From assembly GCA_025201765.1 (NCBI GenBank), contig MU623473.1:1-64000 (forward strand): DNA of 64,000 bases, given 5' to 3'. Made by a program: the position numbers and the translations under genes. Below, piece after piece: positions 1 to 12,135 of this stretch (the first letter of the stretch is position 1; every line of letters starts with the position of its first letter). The notes under the pieces are model-generated. The model was not told where the DNA came from. It did no database searches and saw only the letters and a program-made list of their open reading frames with translations. The DNA is from Daldinia sp. FL1419. Its lineage: Eukaryota > Ascomycota > Sordariomycetes > Xylariales > Hypoxylaceae.

Positions 1-1280
1 TAATAAATATTAATAAAAATATATAATAAAAATTTATTTATTTTTAATTTATAATAATACCAATAATATTATTATTATAAATATATTTTACTTTAAATTA
101 ATATTTAAAAATTAATTTTATATAAGGGAATATATTTTAATATATAAATAAATATATATTTAGAATCTATAAATTAATTATTATTTTAATTATTATTTTA
201 ATTAAAAAATATATTAATATTTTATAAATAATTAATAAGGATTTTATAAGGATTAATTAAATATATATATATTTCTGCATTAAATAATCAAAAATACCCC
301 ATATAATCTTATATTTATTTGAATTAACCAAATATTTAAAATTTATATTTATTTAAATAGATTTATTCCTAATTTACATTAAAAACTTAATTTATTTTAT
401 ATAAAATATAATAATTATAAAATTAATATTATTATTATAAAATATTTAAATATATTATTATAATTAATTTATTAAATACTCTATAAATAATCTATAATTA
501 CTTATTTAAAATTTACTTTTTTAAAACTATTTTTATAATTTAATTCTTATTTATATTATATAATAAAATATAATAAGCTTATTAAGAAATAAATAATTCT
601 TTTTTAATAGAAAATTCAACATATTATTTTATTATTAAAAAATATAAATAAATATTATTAAGAATTTTATTTTAAATTTTATTTAAAAATTATTAAAAAA
701 TATTATTTTTAAAGAAAGTTTTTAAAATATTTAATAAGTTTTTAATGATAATTTGATAAGGATTCTTAAATTTACCTAATAATTTCTAAAATTCTTCTAT
801 TTTATAAATTACATATATTAATTGGCAAATTAAACTTTATAATTACCTTTTAAAAAAATTTGGTAAATATATATATATTTTATAAATTATTAAAAATAAT
901 TAAAAATATTATTATTAATTTTATAAAATCCATTATTAATATAAAATATTATAATTTATATAAATTAATTTTATATTATTATTAATATAAAAAATTATTA
1001 TAAAAAATTTAATAAATATTTATAAAATATATAATAAAAAATTATAAAATATTTATAATATTTAAAATTTTATATAATTATAATTTTTATTATATTATAA
1101 TATTTTTCTATTTTAATAATTAATTTTTAAAATTTAAAATTTTTTAATAAAAATTTTTTAATTAATAATTTGTAAATAATATAATTTATAAAATAATAAT
1201 ATTAATTAAAATAAAATAAGATCTTTTTGTAAAAATGGGTAAATAATTAAAAATCTACATTATAATAACCTACCCAAATT
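1..1280. repeat. AT-rich RIP-type block, left half
   Basis: Nearly pure A/T sequence with scattered single G and C on both strands, no CpG that I can find, and dense TA dinucleotides. Stops occur in every frame, so nothing is coding. In filamentous ascomycetes this signature is characteristic of repeat-induced point mutation (C-to-T on either strand, CpA preferred) acting on repeated DNA. The parental transposon cannot be recognised. The block runs off the left edge of the window, so its true size, and whether it is subtelomeric, centromeric or an internal isochore, cannot be told. Confidence 0.8.
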
Positions 1281-2485
1281 TGGGATTTTTTATTAAAATA
1301 TTATATAAATATTTAATAAAATCTTAATAAATATTATATAAACACTCACATTATCTCCATCCTTCTATCCCAATACTATTTCATAAATTTATAATTTAAT
1401 ATCTTTAAAATCCATCTCCCCCAATAAATTTTTAATAAATATTTTAACATATAAATTAAAACTTTTAAAATACTTAACAATTACTTAAACAAATACCATT
1501 ACTTTAATTACCATTAAATATTCATTATATATTTAATTAAATTTAATAATCTTTACCCATATAATCTTATTATCTTAAATTTATATATAATAATAATTTT
1601 AAATTTTTAAATATATATACAAATAAACTTTAATACCAATACATTTCCAAATAAATTAAATTACAAAAATATTATTTAACAATATTATAATATTAAATTT
1701 TAATAGAAATTTCTACTCTATATTATATTATATTTATATTATTATTAATCTTAATTAAATCCTCAATAAATCTCCAATAAAAATCTTATATTCAATTTAT
1801 ATCATTCCATAACCAACTTTAAAACTCCTCATTAAATACTTCTATAAAATATATATAAAATACATTATCAAAATATATTTTTAAATATATAAAAAGAATA
1901 ACCATAATATATATATATTTAATATAAATAATATTTTTTTATATTATAATTTATTATTTAATATAATCTTTCCCATTAATATTAACCATAAAATACCTAA
2001 CAAAAATTTAATAATTTTTAAATATTATATAATATTACTTTAATCCCCATCTTTTATTATAACATTATTCCAAATTATAATCCATATCATTAATAAAATT
2101 TAATTAAAATAAAATAAAATATCAACCCAAATTAATAAATTAAAAAATATATTTATCCATAATATAAATAAAATTAGAATTTAAATTTCATATCTTATAC
2201 ATTTTTTATAAATATTTAATAAAATTTTTATAAATTATATTAAATATTTATTATTAATATTTTCATCATTATAATTAAAATTAATAAAATCTTTATTCCT
2301 TAATTTATTAATTATTTTTATTAATATATAAATTATTATAAAAAATATATCCTTAATATTAATTATTTATATAATTAAATACCTACTAAAAATTCAATAA
2401 AAATTAAATAAATTCTTAATTAATTAAATAAATTTTATATAATAAATAAACTAAATTTTTACAATAATTTAATTAAATTAAGTAC
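1281..2485. repeat. AT-rich RIP-type block, right half, almost without G
   Basis: This continues the AT-rich block, but the + strand keeps many C residues (roughly 5-10 per 60 bases) while I count only three G between 1281 and 2480 (near 1705, 1896 and 2175). No CpG is visible. The pattern is what G-to-A change on the + strand (C-to-T on the - strand) would leave if it ran to near completion on one strand only. The block ends abruptly at about 2482-2500, where base composition becomes ordinary. No coding remnant is recognisable. Confidence 0.8.
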
Positions 2486-5400
2486 CTTTATATAAACTAC
2501 CCATACATTGGTAAGGTAAGGAATGGGGCAATGGTCAGGCAATTCGGTTCCCCATTGAGCAGGGGAGTTCAAGGTGAAGATAGCTTGAGCTCAGACCACA
2601 CTTTGTCGGTGACGATGAGCAGCTATGGGGGGGGGCATGGCACGGGACGATCCAGCAGGGGGGGAGGGCACCTTTTAGAGCCCTGGTCCCTGTTTCCCAT
2701 CACAATCTTCATTTTGTGAGCTGTCATTTCTTGGCGATTCGGGACCCATTTTGAGTTTTGTGAAAAGTAACAGAGATTTAAGCCTGGAACATTACTTGTA
2801 ACTTTTTACATTGTTACTTACACTAGTAACCTAACTACATGCACCTTGTACTTGTTACCCGTCGTATTTTCCTATCTGCGGCTAGTTATGTTTCTTAGGT
2901 TTGCATTGTCACTCTTGGGTACATCCGTCGTTTCCTTTTATTAGTCTTGCATTTGAATTGGTCTCTTTTTATCGTTTAATTGCTGATAACGTCTATAATT
3001 CGACTCGTTCCTTTTACAATTCTTGTCAATAATTCGGTCCAATCCACCATTAATCAACCATAATTAATATCTACCTACCTGCTTAATATCCGTGAATATT
3101 AAATCAACCACCCCAACTACGCCGCTTTCGAGCAGATTTTATTCCAAAAAAATCTCCCGATTCTCCTTTTAGTATTCATTCCTCAAGTTATTTTCTCCTA
3201 ATAATTAAAAGCTACTCGAAAGATATGTATGTAAGCACTTGCGCGTTGCAACATTGTGTTGCCTCGCTCACCGCATAATAGATCGCGCACATGATCACCG
3301 ATGGCCACCTCCTTTTTCACTGCTCACATCAGCCGCAAGATACATGTATGTTATATCCAAATTACCTAGGTACTTAGGGTACTCTTAAAATCTAGCCTCC
3401 TGGGATTAGATGTACCCTGTGTACGTTCCCGTTGGGTGTCCGGTACTTTGGTGGTACAAGCCTGTCAAGAGCCGAGCATCGCGGTACTTCATTGCCTAAT
3501 ACGGAATCCGCTTATTAGAACACCCGGGTTGATTGGCAGCTTAGATGTGAATGATCTACTCCGGGGCGGGGCGAAGGGGGTGTCAGAGAGGGTAGGGAGT
3601 GAGTGTAACTTCACTTGTCAGTTTATCAACTTTGCATCGTAAGTATCTCCAAGCAATCTGCAAGTATTCCGCGTAATCGTACGTATCGTATGTATCGCAC
3701 ATATCGTACCTAACGTATCATACCTAACGTGCCTATCGTACCTAACCTACCTATTGTACCTAACCTATCGTACCTATATGCTGTACGGTATGCGCAGCAG
3801 ACTAGCAATCTCGTGCGGCTCCGTTCGGACCAGACACTACCGAACCATGGACGAGGGAGAAGAGGAGCCGAGCCTACGTGTAACGGTGTATACCTGTCCG
3901 ACTACCTGTCCAAGCTGACCAGCTAGCCGGCTAACTGTCTAACCAGTGAACTACCTAGTTAACTTGTCCAGTTGATCTGTCCAACAATCGCATATGTAGG
4001 TGAGCAGGCCCAACATCCAGTTTATGCATTCAAGCATGGCACCGCCGGGATGAGGAAGGAGTGTGCGCCTTATGCCCAGTCACCCGACGGCCCGGCGTGG
4101 ACTCTCATTTACAAATCAATCTCCTGTAGGGCGGCAAGATCTTCAGCCAAGATTGCCGTCCATCCTCGGCTCCAGTCGGGCATTTCGACACCAGCACCAC
4201 GGAGGAAACTCCGTATCCATTGTGTCGAACGCCTGCCTGGAGGATCCTGTGTAAAACAAGGAAGCGTACCTTGCCAATCTCTTCCTCCAATCTCCCCTTC
4301 AGGGCTGATTAGCTAAACGAAACGGCAAATACCCCGACGTTTCCATGTCGGTATCTGTTGGGAACGAGTTAGCTACGTTCCAAAGGCGTACATTTGATGC
4401 ACATCCCGTCGATCCTCTGCTCTCCTGTAATAATGTTACATGGATACGAAAGTTTGTGCCTGAAAAAAAAAAATAGTTACAATAATAGTACCCGGTTCGT
4501 AGTCAGCCGGTTCCTGATACGGAGAGTGTCTATTCTTGTCAGCTTCCCCCAAGGAGCTTTTCGGCGAATTTCACCTATTATCACGTCACAAGACCTCGGC
4601 ACAAGCACGGCAGTCCTTTGCCACCTTATACCCGGATTAAGTAGGACGACAACTGGCTAGTCTTTGCGTTCTAACAAATGCCGAGAATCAGCAATTGCAA
4701 AAGATAGTCACGCTGTTTCGTCCATCTCCAAGGAGCCTAACAATACTAGGTACATGTCTAGAAAGTTTCAGTCTCCCTCCAATGTATTTTGAAATATGAC
4801 AGCGCTTACCAGCTGAGCTCTCTTTCCACGTCATCTGGACTTCCAATTCTGAACCCCTTTTCATCCAAAGACAGGGGATTGTTTAGACACTGTTCGGTAG
4901 TCGCTAAAACTCCAATCAACTCGTGCCTCCTAATAATCTATCACTTTTTATAGGCCAGGGTTAGAGAGTTCCGCGAGGAAAGTTATTTGTATCCAATGCT
5001 TCGATTTATCCTCATGATGGCCAAGCTCAATCCAATCCAGCTCATAAACCAGAGATAGCATTTGGTTCACTTGCAAGCATTCCATCGCCGCTACGACGTA
5101 AAATGGTACAAATAATAGTATACTGTAGCATGTCTTGAGGCTCTAGCTTAGACCCCCTGAGAAACAACCGTTTTCATCCTAAGCCGTATATGATGGCTTA
5201 GAAGACAAATATTTAAGCCGCGTAAGACATTCACATTAGAGTTAATTAGCCTGATAGACTGCTATACTAATAATACACCATAATAATGTACATCTTACCG
5301 TGAGAAAATCCCGGAGCCGTACATGAAAAGCCAATATATATAGGTTGGGAAAGGAGGCCACTACTAGGTAATTCCAGATCAGCGGTGGGTATATGGGCTA

Positions 5401-6332
5401 CTCTGTCAGCCTTGCAGAACTAGTAGATACCCCTGGAAATCATCTTGGATTAGTATTAACTGTAGATACGAATTCACCTTCGCAGCAGGGCAAGCTCATC
5501 TAACCATCGAGAAGCAAGTTTATATGTCATTTTTTAGGTTCCTAATGATCTACTCATCCATAAATAAACTAATTCATTACTAGCACATCGATATTCCATT
5601 ATCCTCGTCCTATTCTATAAGAATGTGTTTCATATACAGTTGAATATTAACCAGGTATGTATCCTAGTACCAACTCGAGAGACTTGACACGCATTTTTCC
5701 TTCCCAAAGTAAAATGTCCGTCGAACCAAACAAAAAGAAACATAAACTCCGTAGATACCTTTAATAGGGGATAATCATCCGTAGACCAAAAAATCCATAG
5801 ACCAATACACAAGCCCGATCCATCACCCTCGAACCAACCCACTCTTTGGTCCCTTGGAACCTTCTTCTTGAGTTGACTAGCTTATAGAATATCTCGAATA
5901 TTAGGCGTTTATTGTAGGTGCGTATTTTCAGCACTATTGCTACTAGTAAGTATAATAGCGGTTGTTGTGACGACGGTGTCCAATCCTATCCAGTCGGTGC
6001 CACCCGGCCGCGTCTTGATCCCCTACACTTTCTATATATTAGACTCGCCATGCAGTCTTGTAATCAATCCTGTGGCGCTTTTATATTTATTCGTTCTGTG
6101 GCGACTTAAATCGTATCATCTTCCTATTACTGAAAAGTGACGTCCCATCTCAGACGTAGTGAGGCTTCGAAAGGAGCCGTGGCTTCCCCTGTAACCATCC
6201 GCGGGATCGCTAGATGGCGTATGAATTTTCCTCGTTCGTGACCCTATCCATACACCTTAGGACTATATGCCTGTAAGGTGGGTGATGAGTTTCCGGCTGT
6301 CAGATGCGAAGTGCTGCTTAACATGGAGCCCA
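2486..6332. other. Intergenic, no supported gene
   Basis: The sequence has ordinary composition but no reading frame with a recognisable domain or convincing splice pattern. It contains G-runs near 2628 and 2662, a degenerate tandem tract at 3660-3790, and scattered TACCTAGGTA-like motifs. Overlapping short open frames near 3972-4316 lie on both strands and were not accepted as genes. Confidence 0.6.
3660..3790. repeat. Degenerate tandem repeat, unit about CGTACCTAAC
   Basis: Successive imperfect copies of an 8-10 base unit are visible (TATCGTACCTAACGTATCA, TACCTAACGTGCCTATCG, TACCTAACCTACCTATTG). The units blur into the TACCTA motif found elsewhere in the window. It is non-coding and probably slippage-derived low-complexity DNA. 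Confidence 0.55.
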
Positions 6333-6740
6333 CTAGACCATATACATATACCACTCCATCCTATGTATAGGCTGTACCGAGCGTGGTAATTGGGTCTCCT
6401 CGTAAAAATCAGTTCCATATAAGCTCATTTCGCCATCAGACAAATAATATGACGCTTGTTGTTGTTCTCTCTGGATTAGAAAGGTATACTCGTCCGGCTC
6501 GTTCGGTTCGGTAGACTGTCGCCTTTCGCTGTAGTACCTTTGTACATATATAATAAACATGCCGGTGAAGATACCGACAATGAACCATGCTACTAGCAGC
6601 AAGTAGAATATGAAGAGTGGGAGAGGCATGTTGTCGTCTTCTTCTGGGACGTGTCGCATTGCCCCAATATCATGTTCAGAGGGCAAAGTGTTGAGGAGAG
6701 TAGGGTTGAACGGAACCAGCAGTAAATGATTGTACCGCAT
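6333..6740 (-). CDS. Possible small single-pass membrane protein (doubtful)
   Basis: This is a 135-residue intron-free frame. Residues about 38-66 are strongly hydrophobic and form one candidate membrane span (core LPLFIFYLLLVAWFIVGIF), followed by a basic stretch (QRYYSERRQ), giving a positive-inside arrangement with a polar, acidic, Tyr-rich C-terminal tail. A second in-frame Met just before the span (residue 38) could be the true start. I recognise no family. The frame is isolated, with no gene within about 2.7 kb on the right. An A+T-rich intergenic sequence can produce hydrophobic frames by chance, so the call rests only on length and topology. Confidence 0.3.
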   Translation of the reverse strand: MRYNHLLLVPFNPTLLNTLPSEHDIGAMRHVPEEDDNMPLPLFIFYLLLVAWFIVGIFTGMFIIYVQRYYSERRQSTEPNEPDEYTFLIQREQQQASYYLSDGEMSLYGTDFYEETQLPRSVQPIHRMEWYMYMV

Positions 6741-9458
6741 AGCTGCTTTTATACATGGACACTACTATTTACCTCAAAACTACCTAAGTTGTCTATGTTT
6801 TCTCTTAAGGGTTTCGTAGTAAGTTCCGAGCGGTTAGGGTTATAGTTTTTTAATCATCGAAGCTCAAAACTATATCCAATTGGTGAGGGGTCTAATTTAT
6901 TAGAAAGGTATGCCTTCGACCCCGTGTACCATACCGTCTATCTATAGTGTCAAATAAGTGTAAAGGCGGGTTTTTAGAACAATACGATTATGAGATTTGA
7001 AAGTAATAGGACATTAGAGGAAACAAAAAGGAAATTCTTTGGCCTTCGACTAGGCGTTTAGGGGTTCATTATTCAGCTATTCAATGGTGATAAAGGATAG
7101 TAGCACATAGAAGCCAAAGCTGATACTAGTTTACTTTTTTTGATACGATGGGTGTTTTCAGAGGCGTCGCAAATTTAGAGTTGGCGTACGATTCGAATCC
7201 CGTGCATATCTATCTTAACTCTCGGATTAAATCGCTGGCTAGGTACGTCAGGAGATTGGTGTCTATTCAAGTGGTTTCTAAGCCAACTCGGCTTATACGA
7301 TGGGCTAGCCGGCCGGCCACCTAGTATTCCAAGTCAAGCACGCCCATACCTTATAGTACACCTTGTAACTAGTACTAAATATTAACAAAATCCCAATTGA
7401 TATCTATTTTTAGGAATTGAAAGAGGTTGGAAAGAGCGTAGTCAATATGCACGTAGGTAACAACTAGGACGAGAAGACCAAATTAACAAAGGGGATATAC
7501 CTATTACACTAGCTCTGCTAATATATTTACCTACCTAGCTTCGATCCACAACGGATATCCCTAAAACTCAAGTCTTTGGAGCTATCAACAATGAAAACCT
7601 TTAGTTTAAAGTTAGGGCTCATGGAAATATATCAAGCTCGGTTAGAAACGAGACATCAATATAACGAAAAAAAGGCCATTTGAACTGCTAAGAACATAAG
7701 TGAGGCCTCAGGCTAACGGACTTCGGAGTAGTAGAGTAAATAAAAGTCACCTAAGGCCCTACGTTAAACCTATGGGCATAAGTCGCGTAACACGTGATAG
7801 TGATCGAATCTACACAGTAGTTGCGTAGTTGTGATTAAGCAAGGGAGGTTTTCGTTTTATTGAGGTAAGAAATTTATATTAACTATGCGAGATGCAATTC
7901 GTGGCTTTTCAAAAGTCGTCGCGATTCATCCCTCCCTGTTTTGGTGCCCTCACTCATGTCTTAAACCAATAGAAGCTCGATACGTAGTGCAGGTAGGTTG
8001 TAGGTAACCTACATAAGCGCCGCAATGAATTGTTATTTTTTATTATTTTTTATTATTTCTTATTATTATCTTTTTTTATCTTTTTTTATCTTTTTTTATA
8101 CATATAAAAAAAAAGCAGTTGAGGATGAGAAACGTTCTAGACTCGGATCCCGGATGCCGCGGAGGAAAGGCCGCAGGCGTGCGTGGGTAGCAATTTGAAA
8201 ACGTAGCACCACGTTATCGCTATCTCTAAGCCTCGCAGGGAATGACGACGACTCGTCATCATGGTGATCGGCCAGGTATGTTATCACGACGTCGATGGCC
8301 CAGCTTCGTCTCTCTTTGGTTTCTTTGAGTCCGCCATATAGATGACGTATGAGTAAAGTGGCTTTTCTAAGAATATGTTGTAAGTGAATTGTCGTAGTAG
8401 AGGAGGTACGTATTCTAAATTTTCAACTCAGTACATGGTACCTACTTGTACGTGAGACGGATTCAGTAGGTAGGTACGTTACAAGTAATGCAGTAGCACA
8501 AATATATTTTTATGTATTGATGTGTTCATGTAATGCCCGCATGGACGTACTGTAGCGTACTAATGAATTGATACATAGATACCTACGTAGATACGTAGTC
8601 TGTAGGGTCTTGCCGGGGAAGATATGTTCGGATGAAGCCTCTTTGGTGCTATATGGCGCTATATCAGGCTATTCGGAAGAGCTAGTACGATTTAGGTAAC
8701 GAGCTCTTCCAATAGCTTCGCCAGTGTCGTCATGCTACCCCACTAGGCGTTGGCTCGTGCCCACCATTGACAACCTTTGACGACCTTCTTTTCGATGATC
8801 AACACATTTTACTCACGCAAGAGAGATTCTTCAACTATCTGTTTTTTAATCGTTTTCGGCTTTCGTCTTTACTCCCTTTTTTTTCTATCGTGATAATAAC
8901 CTCGTCGAAATCTTATTCGATCTTGGGATTAATACTATACCTCATATACCCTTGATAATTCCCTATTTTAGGTTTGCAGATTGCGGAAAAGAAGACAAAA
9001 GAGCGGAAACGAAATCCAATCGGTAACTATCCATTTCTTCCCCCCTTAACTTAACCCATCTTCCCGACCGCCTTTGATCTTGAACTCTCTTCCGGATTCG
9101 TACCCAAGACAACTTAATCTAAGAAACTGTGTCTTGGCTTTAGTTTCTCCTGGGAACGAAACACTGTCTTGTTGGCCTTGCGTACCTAGAAAAAAAAGGT
9201 ACGTGGTACCCAGTCACCTACACCTACTCCTACTAACCGGTTAGGTACTACCCCTTACCCTGTCAGCCACCAGTTACCTTACATGTACTTAATTTGCTTA
9301 CTTCCTCCCAAACGTAATCTTCGAATTTTAGTTCTTTCAAAGTTTGCGACAAGAAGTCTAACATTTTCAATCTTCAGACTGGTTCCGCAATTTCTTCGAT
9401 AACCACAAGCGACCTTTTACAAGCTGCAATCCGGTTTGGCCGGTCAACAATATTCAAG
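6741..9458. other. Intergenic; 5' region of the SUR7-like gene at its right end
   Basis: No supported gene. Notable contents are low-complexity TTTTTTATT-type DNA at 8035-8112 and several short GTACGT/GGTACC-rich tracts (8400-8600, 9180-9250). The last few hundred bases, pyrimidine-rich with TTTC runs, are the likely promoter and leader of the gene starting at 9459. Confidence 0.5.
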
Positions 9459-10263
9459 ATGGCGCGCTCAAGTAAGTCTTACTTCATCATCTCCCCCTCG
9501 TCTCTGCGACACTGCTAATGACTTTATAGACGCATACCTTGCGCCCCTCTCGCTCATCTTCCTCGCCGGCTCGCTGGTGATGCTATTCTTCGTCATTCTA
9601 TCAGCCGTTAACAACACATCACCTTTGCGACAAACTTACTTCTTGTCAGCCCAAACTGGCGGCATAACGGGCGCTCGATCCGTTACACAATGGGCGTACT
9701 TTTACATCTGTGGTGAAGGCAATACCGATTGCAGTGGTGCATGGCCTGCTCCCCCTCTGGGCTGGGCTTGGTCTGCAAACCCGGCTAATGCGCCCTCTTC
9801 TTTGATCGGTACCCATGGCGGTGACACTACCAGTTTTTACTACTACTACATGTGGCGATTTGGCTGGGTCTTCTACTTGATTGCGCTAGTATTCTCAGTG
9901 CTAGCATTCTTTGCAGGTTTCGTCGCGTGCTGTGGACGCTTGGGATCAGCTATCGCGGGATTAGCAGCCCTCGTCGCCTTATTCTTCCACACTATCGCCG
10001 TGTCGCTAATGACAGCCGTTTTCGTTAAGATGCGTAATGCGTTCATTGCGAGTGGCCGTGACGCCAGCCTCGGTCGATGGGCTTTCGGTTTCAGCTGGGG
10101 TAGTTGGGCTGCCTTACTGATTGCCACGATACTCTTCTGCCTTGGCATCCGTGGAAGTAGCGGCGAGGGCCACACTGGTCGTAGATGGGGTCGACAAAGA
10201 AGCGTGCGAAGTCACCGGAGCTACGATATGAACGGTCGACGCGTTAAGGAGGAGTACGCTTAA
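9459..10263 (+). CDS. SUR7/PalI-family tetraspan membrane protein
   Basis: Two exons: 9459-9471 and 9530-10263, joined across a 58-nt intron (donor GTAAGT, CTAATG branch, acceptor TAG), giving 248 residues starting MARSNAYLAPLSLIF. The tiny 13-nt first exon followed by an intron is credible because the join restores an N-terminal membrane span directly after a short cytosolic start. Four hydrophobic segments are visible, at about 8-28, 125-147, 155-182 and 205-226. The long loop after the first span carries the Cys pair in ICGEGNTDCSG and aromatic-rich surroundings, the typical SUR7/PalI arrangement. The C-tail is basic and polar (RRWGRQRSVRSHRSY). In yeasts SUR7/FMP45/PUN1 proteins sit in eisosome or cortical membrane domains; that localisation is inferred from the family. 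I cannot separate the SUR7, FMP45 and Pun1 subgroups. Confidence 0.8.
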
Positions 10264-12135
10264 GCGAAATCCTCAAAAGCCGTAGCAGGAAAGATGAACT
10301 ATACCTAAAACCCACGAAAATCTCCTAGTAAAAACGGCGAGAGAGAAAATCCCAACAAAAATTGCGAGATGATACAGGACGAATGAATGGGCGGGGATTT
10401 TAAGAGTGCGCATACCACCAACTCAAGCGTCGAGTTTTACGTGTTTTACATGGAGCTCGACATAATGGATAATGACGATAATGACCGATGCGAGGTTTTA
10501 CACAAGGTGTCGTATGCTAGGATACGAAGGCATAACCAAGGAGCAGAGCAGCAGACGAGAAAGACAGCACGGATGATGATGGAGGAAGTAATAATTCGAG
10601 ATACCACAGCCGCAGGTTACCCATATACTCTATGTATGCTACAGGTACCATTGTGCTTAGTCGGTCGTTATGGTAGATGATTAATTGATTGACTATCTGG
10701 CTAGCTGTATCGGTTTGAAACATGTTGTGACATTTTCATCGTGAAGATGATCTGAGGGCTGGACTAGCTTTGCTATTAGCTGAGTGCTATATCTTCGACA
10801 TGCCTTGACTGGGGCGCTTTTATTAATTAGTTAGCCTAGGTAGGTAGGTATTCAAAGGCGAGAATTAAGAGGCTTTATCATATCATTAGCCTCGCTATAT
10901 TTAATTTCGTGACAATGAGCCAGAGTTGCGTTTTTAGTAGCACCTTTAATAATAGCTTCATATGAGAGCAAAAATCCCTCTTTCCTCTCTATAGTTATTA
11001 AGTAAAAAGATTTCAGCTTTTTCCGAGACAATGATGTAAAATAGAACTGGATCAATTCAAGGTATTCAATACGTACTTAATGTCCCCCATGGTCTGACCT
11101 ACTCAACTACGACTCCAACTACGATTACGATTACCTGTTTCTACGTATGGGCACAATATTTTCTTCATATTACAAAATCTCATATCCTTCACATGTGACT
11201 CAAGACATGTCCTGACTATTTTCGTATATTCAAATCCTTCAAGTCCGTCATCCAATCACTTATGATAGTAAAACATAATTCATTCAGTCTCACCCGTGTT
11301 ATTTGATCTCGATTCATCTGCCCTCGGATTACATCCCAACGGACATTATTCCTATGGAAGAACCTCCGGTTCAATCTACCTTGTCTCACCCTTCCTCGAC
11401 CGTCCAAGTATACACTACCTCACAAGCACTCTTTCCGTGTATTGGTCTCTTTATATCCCTATAACTCCTTGCGGAATGCGAATTCCCGTCTTGTCTCTGA
11501 GAAAGATTGTCCGCCGTGACGAACGAATAAACATAAATGGAAATAGAGGAGAAGTAAATAAATTTGAAACATCCGGCTCTCTTTATTTCTTCTCCGCGTG
11601 ATGCCAGTATTAAAATCAGGAGAGTTGAAAAATTAGTAACAGAAAGTGTACAATGTGTTGCATAGAACGAAGAGTCCTTCTCTGAATCTCCCGGTTTTCC
11701 TCCCGATCGCTTTTATGATATCACACGGATCCCTCACGTATACGTCGCGTCATTCATTCCAAGTTGCCCGGATTTAAGAATAGCCCATTCTTTCCTTATC
11801 CCGAATACGTTTACAGGGACTCCTCGTTTCGCTCCAAATGCCGTTTCGATGATAAAAAAAATAAAAAGAATAAAGAATAAAAAATTTAAACCCTAAAAGA
11901 CCCTTTTGCGGAAGGAGAACAAGACGTGGGATGATGACGATGAAATATTGAGACAGTGCTGCCGCCCCTGGCTGTGCTATGTGTTGAACCAAGTTTGTAC
12001 GCCGAATAATGCTATGTTCTCGAAGTAACCGTGAGGGAAGATCGCGGAGGGCCTGCTCCACCATATCGCGAGAAAATCCCACCCTTCGCTTTTGTGATCT
12101 AATGGGGATTGCCTGCGCAAAGCATCGCGATGTTT
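10264..12135. other. Intergenic between convergent genes
   Basis: This holds the 3' flanks of the SUR7-like gene (+) and the MAPKK gene (-), which point toward each other across about 1.9 kb. Short open frames here (for example 11296-11601) have no recognisable domain. A short TAGGTAGGTAGGTA tract lies at 10838-10850, and an A-rich tract at 11852-11893. Nothing else is supported. Confidence 0.5.

Noticed and set aside
3972..4316. A 114-residue open frame on + and overlapping frames on both strands
   Set aside because: No recognisable domain, open frames on both strands of the same DNA, and no splice or conservation evidence; the composition looks non-coding.
6826..6840. GGTTAGGGTTA, a telomere-like word
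   Set aside because: A single copy only, with no tandem TTAGGG array near it.
7185..7207. GATTCGAATCCCG, similar to a tRNA T-loop/B box
   Set aside because: No T-stem, acceptor stem or anticodon arm pairs around it on either strand.
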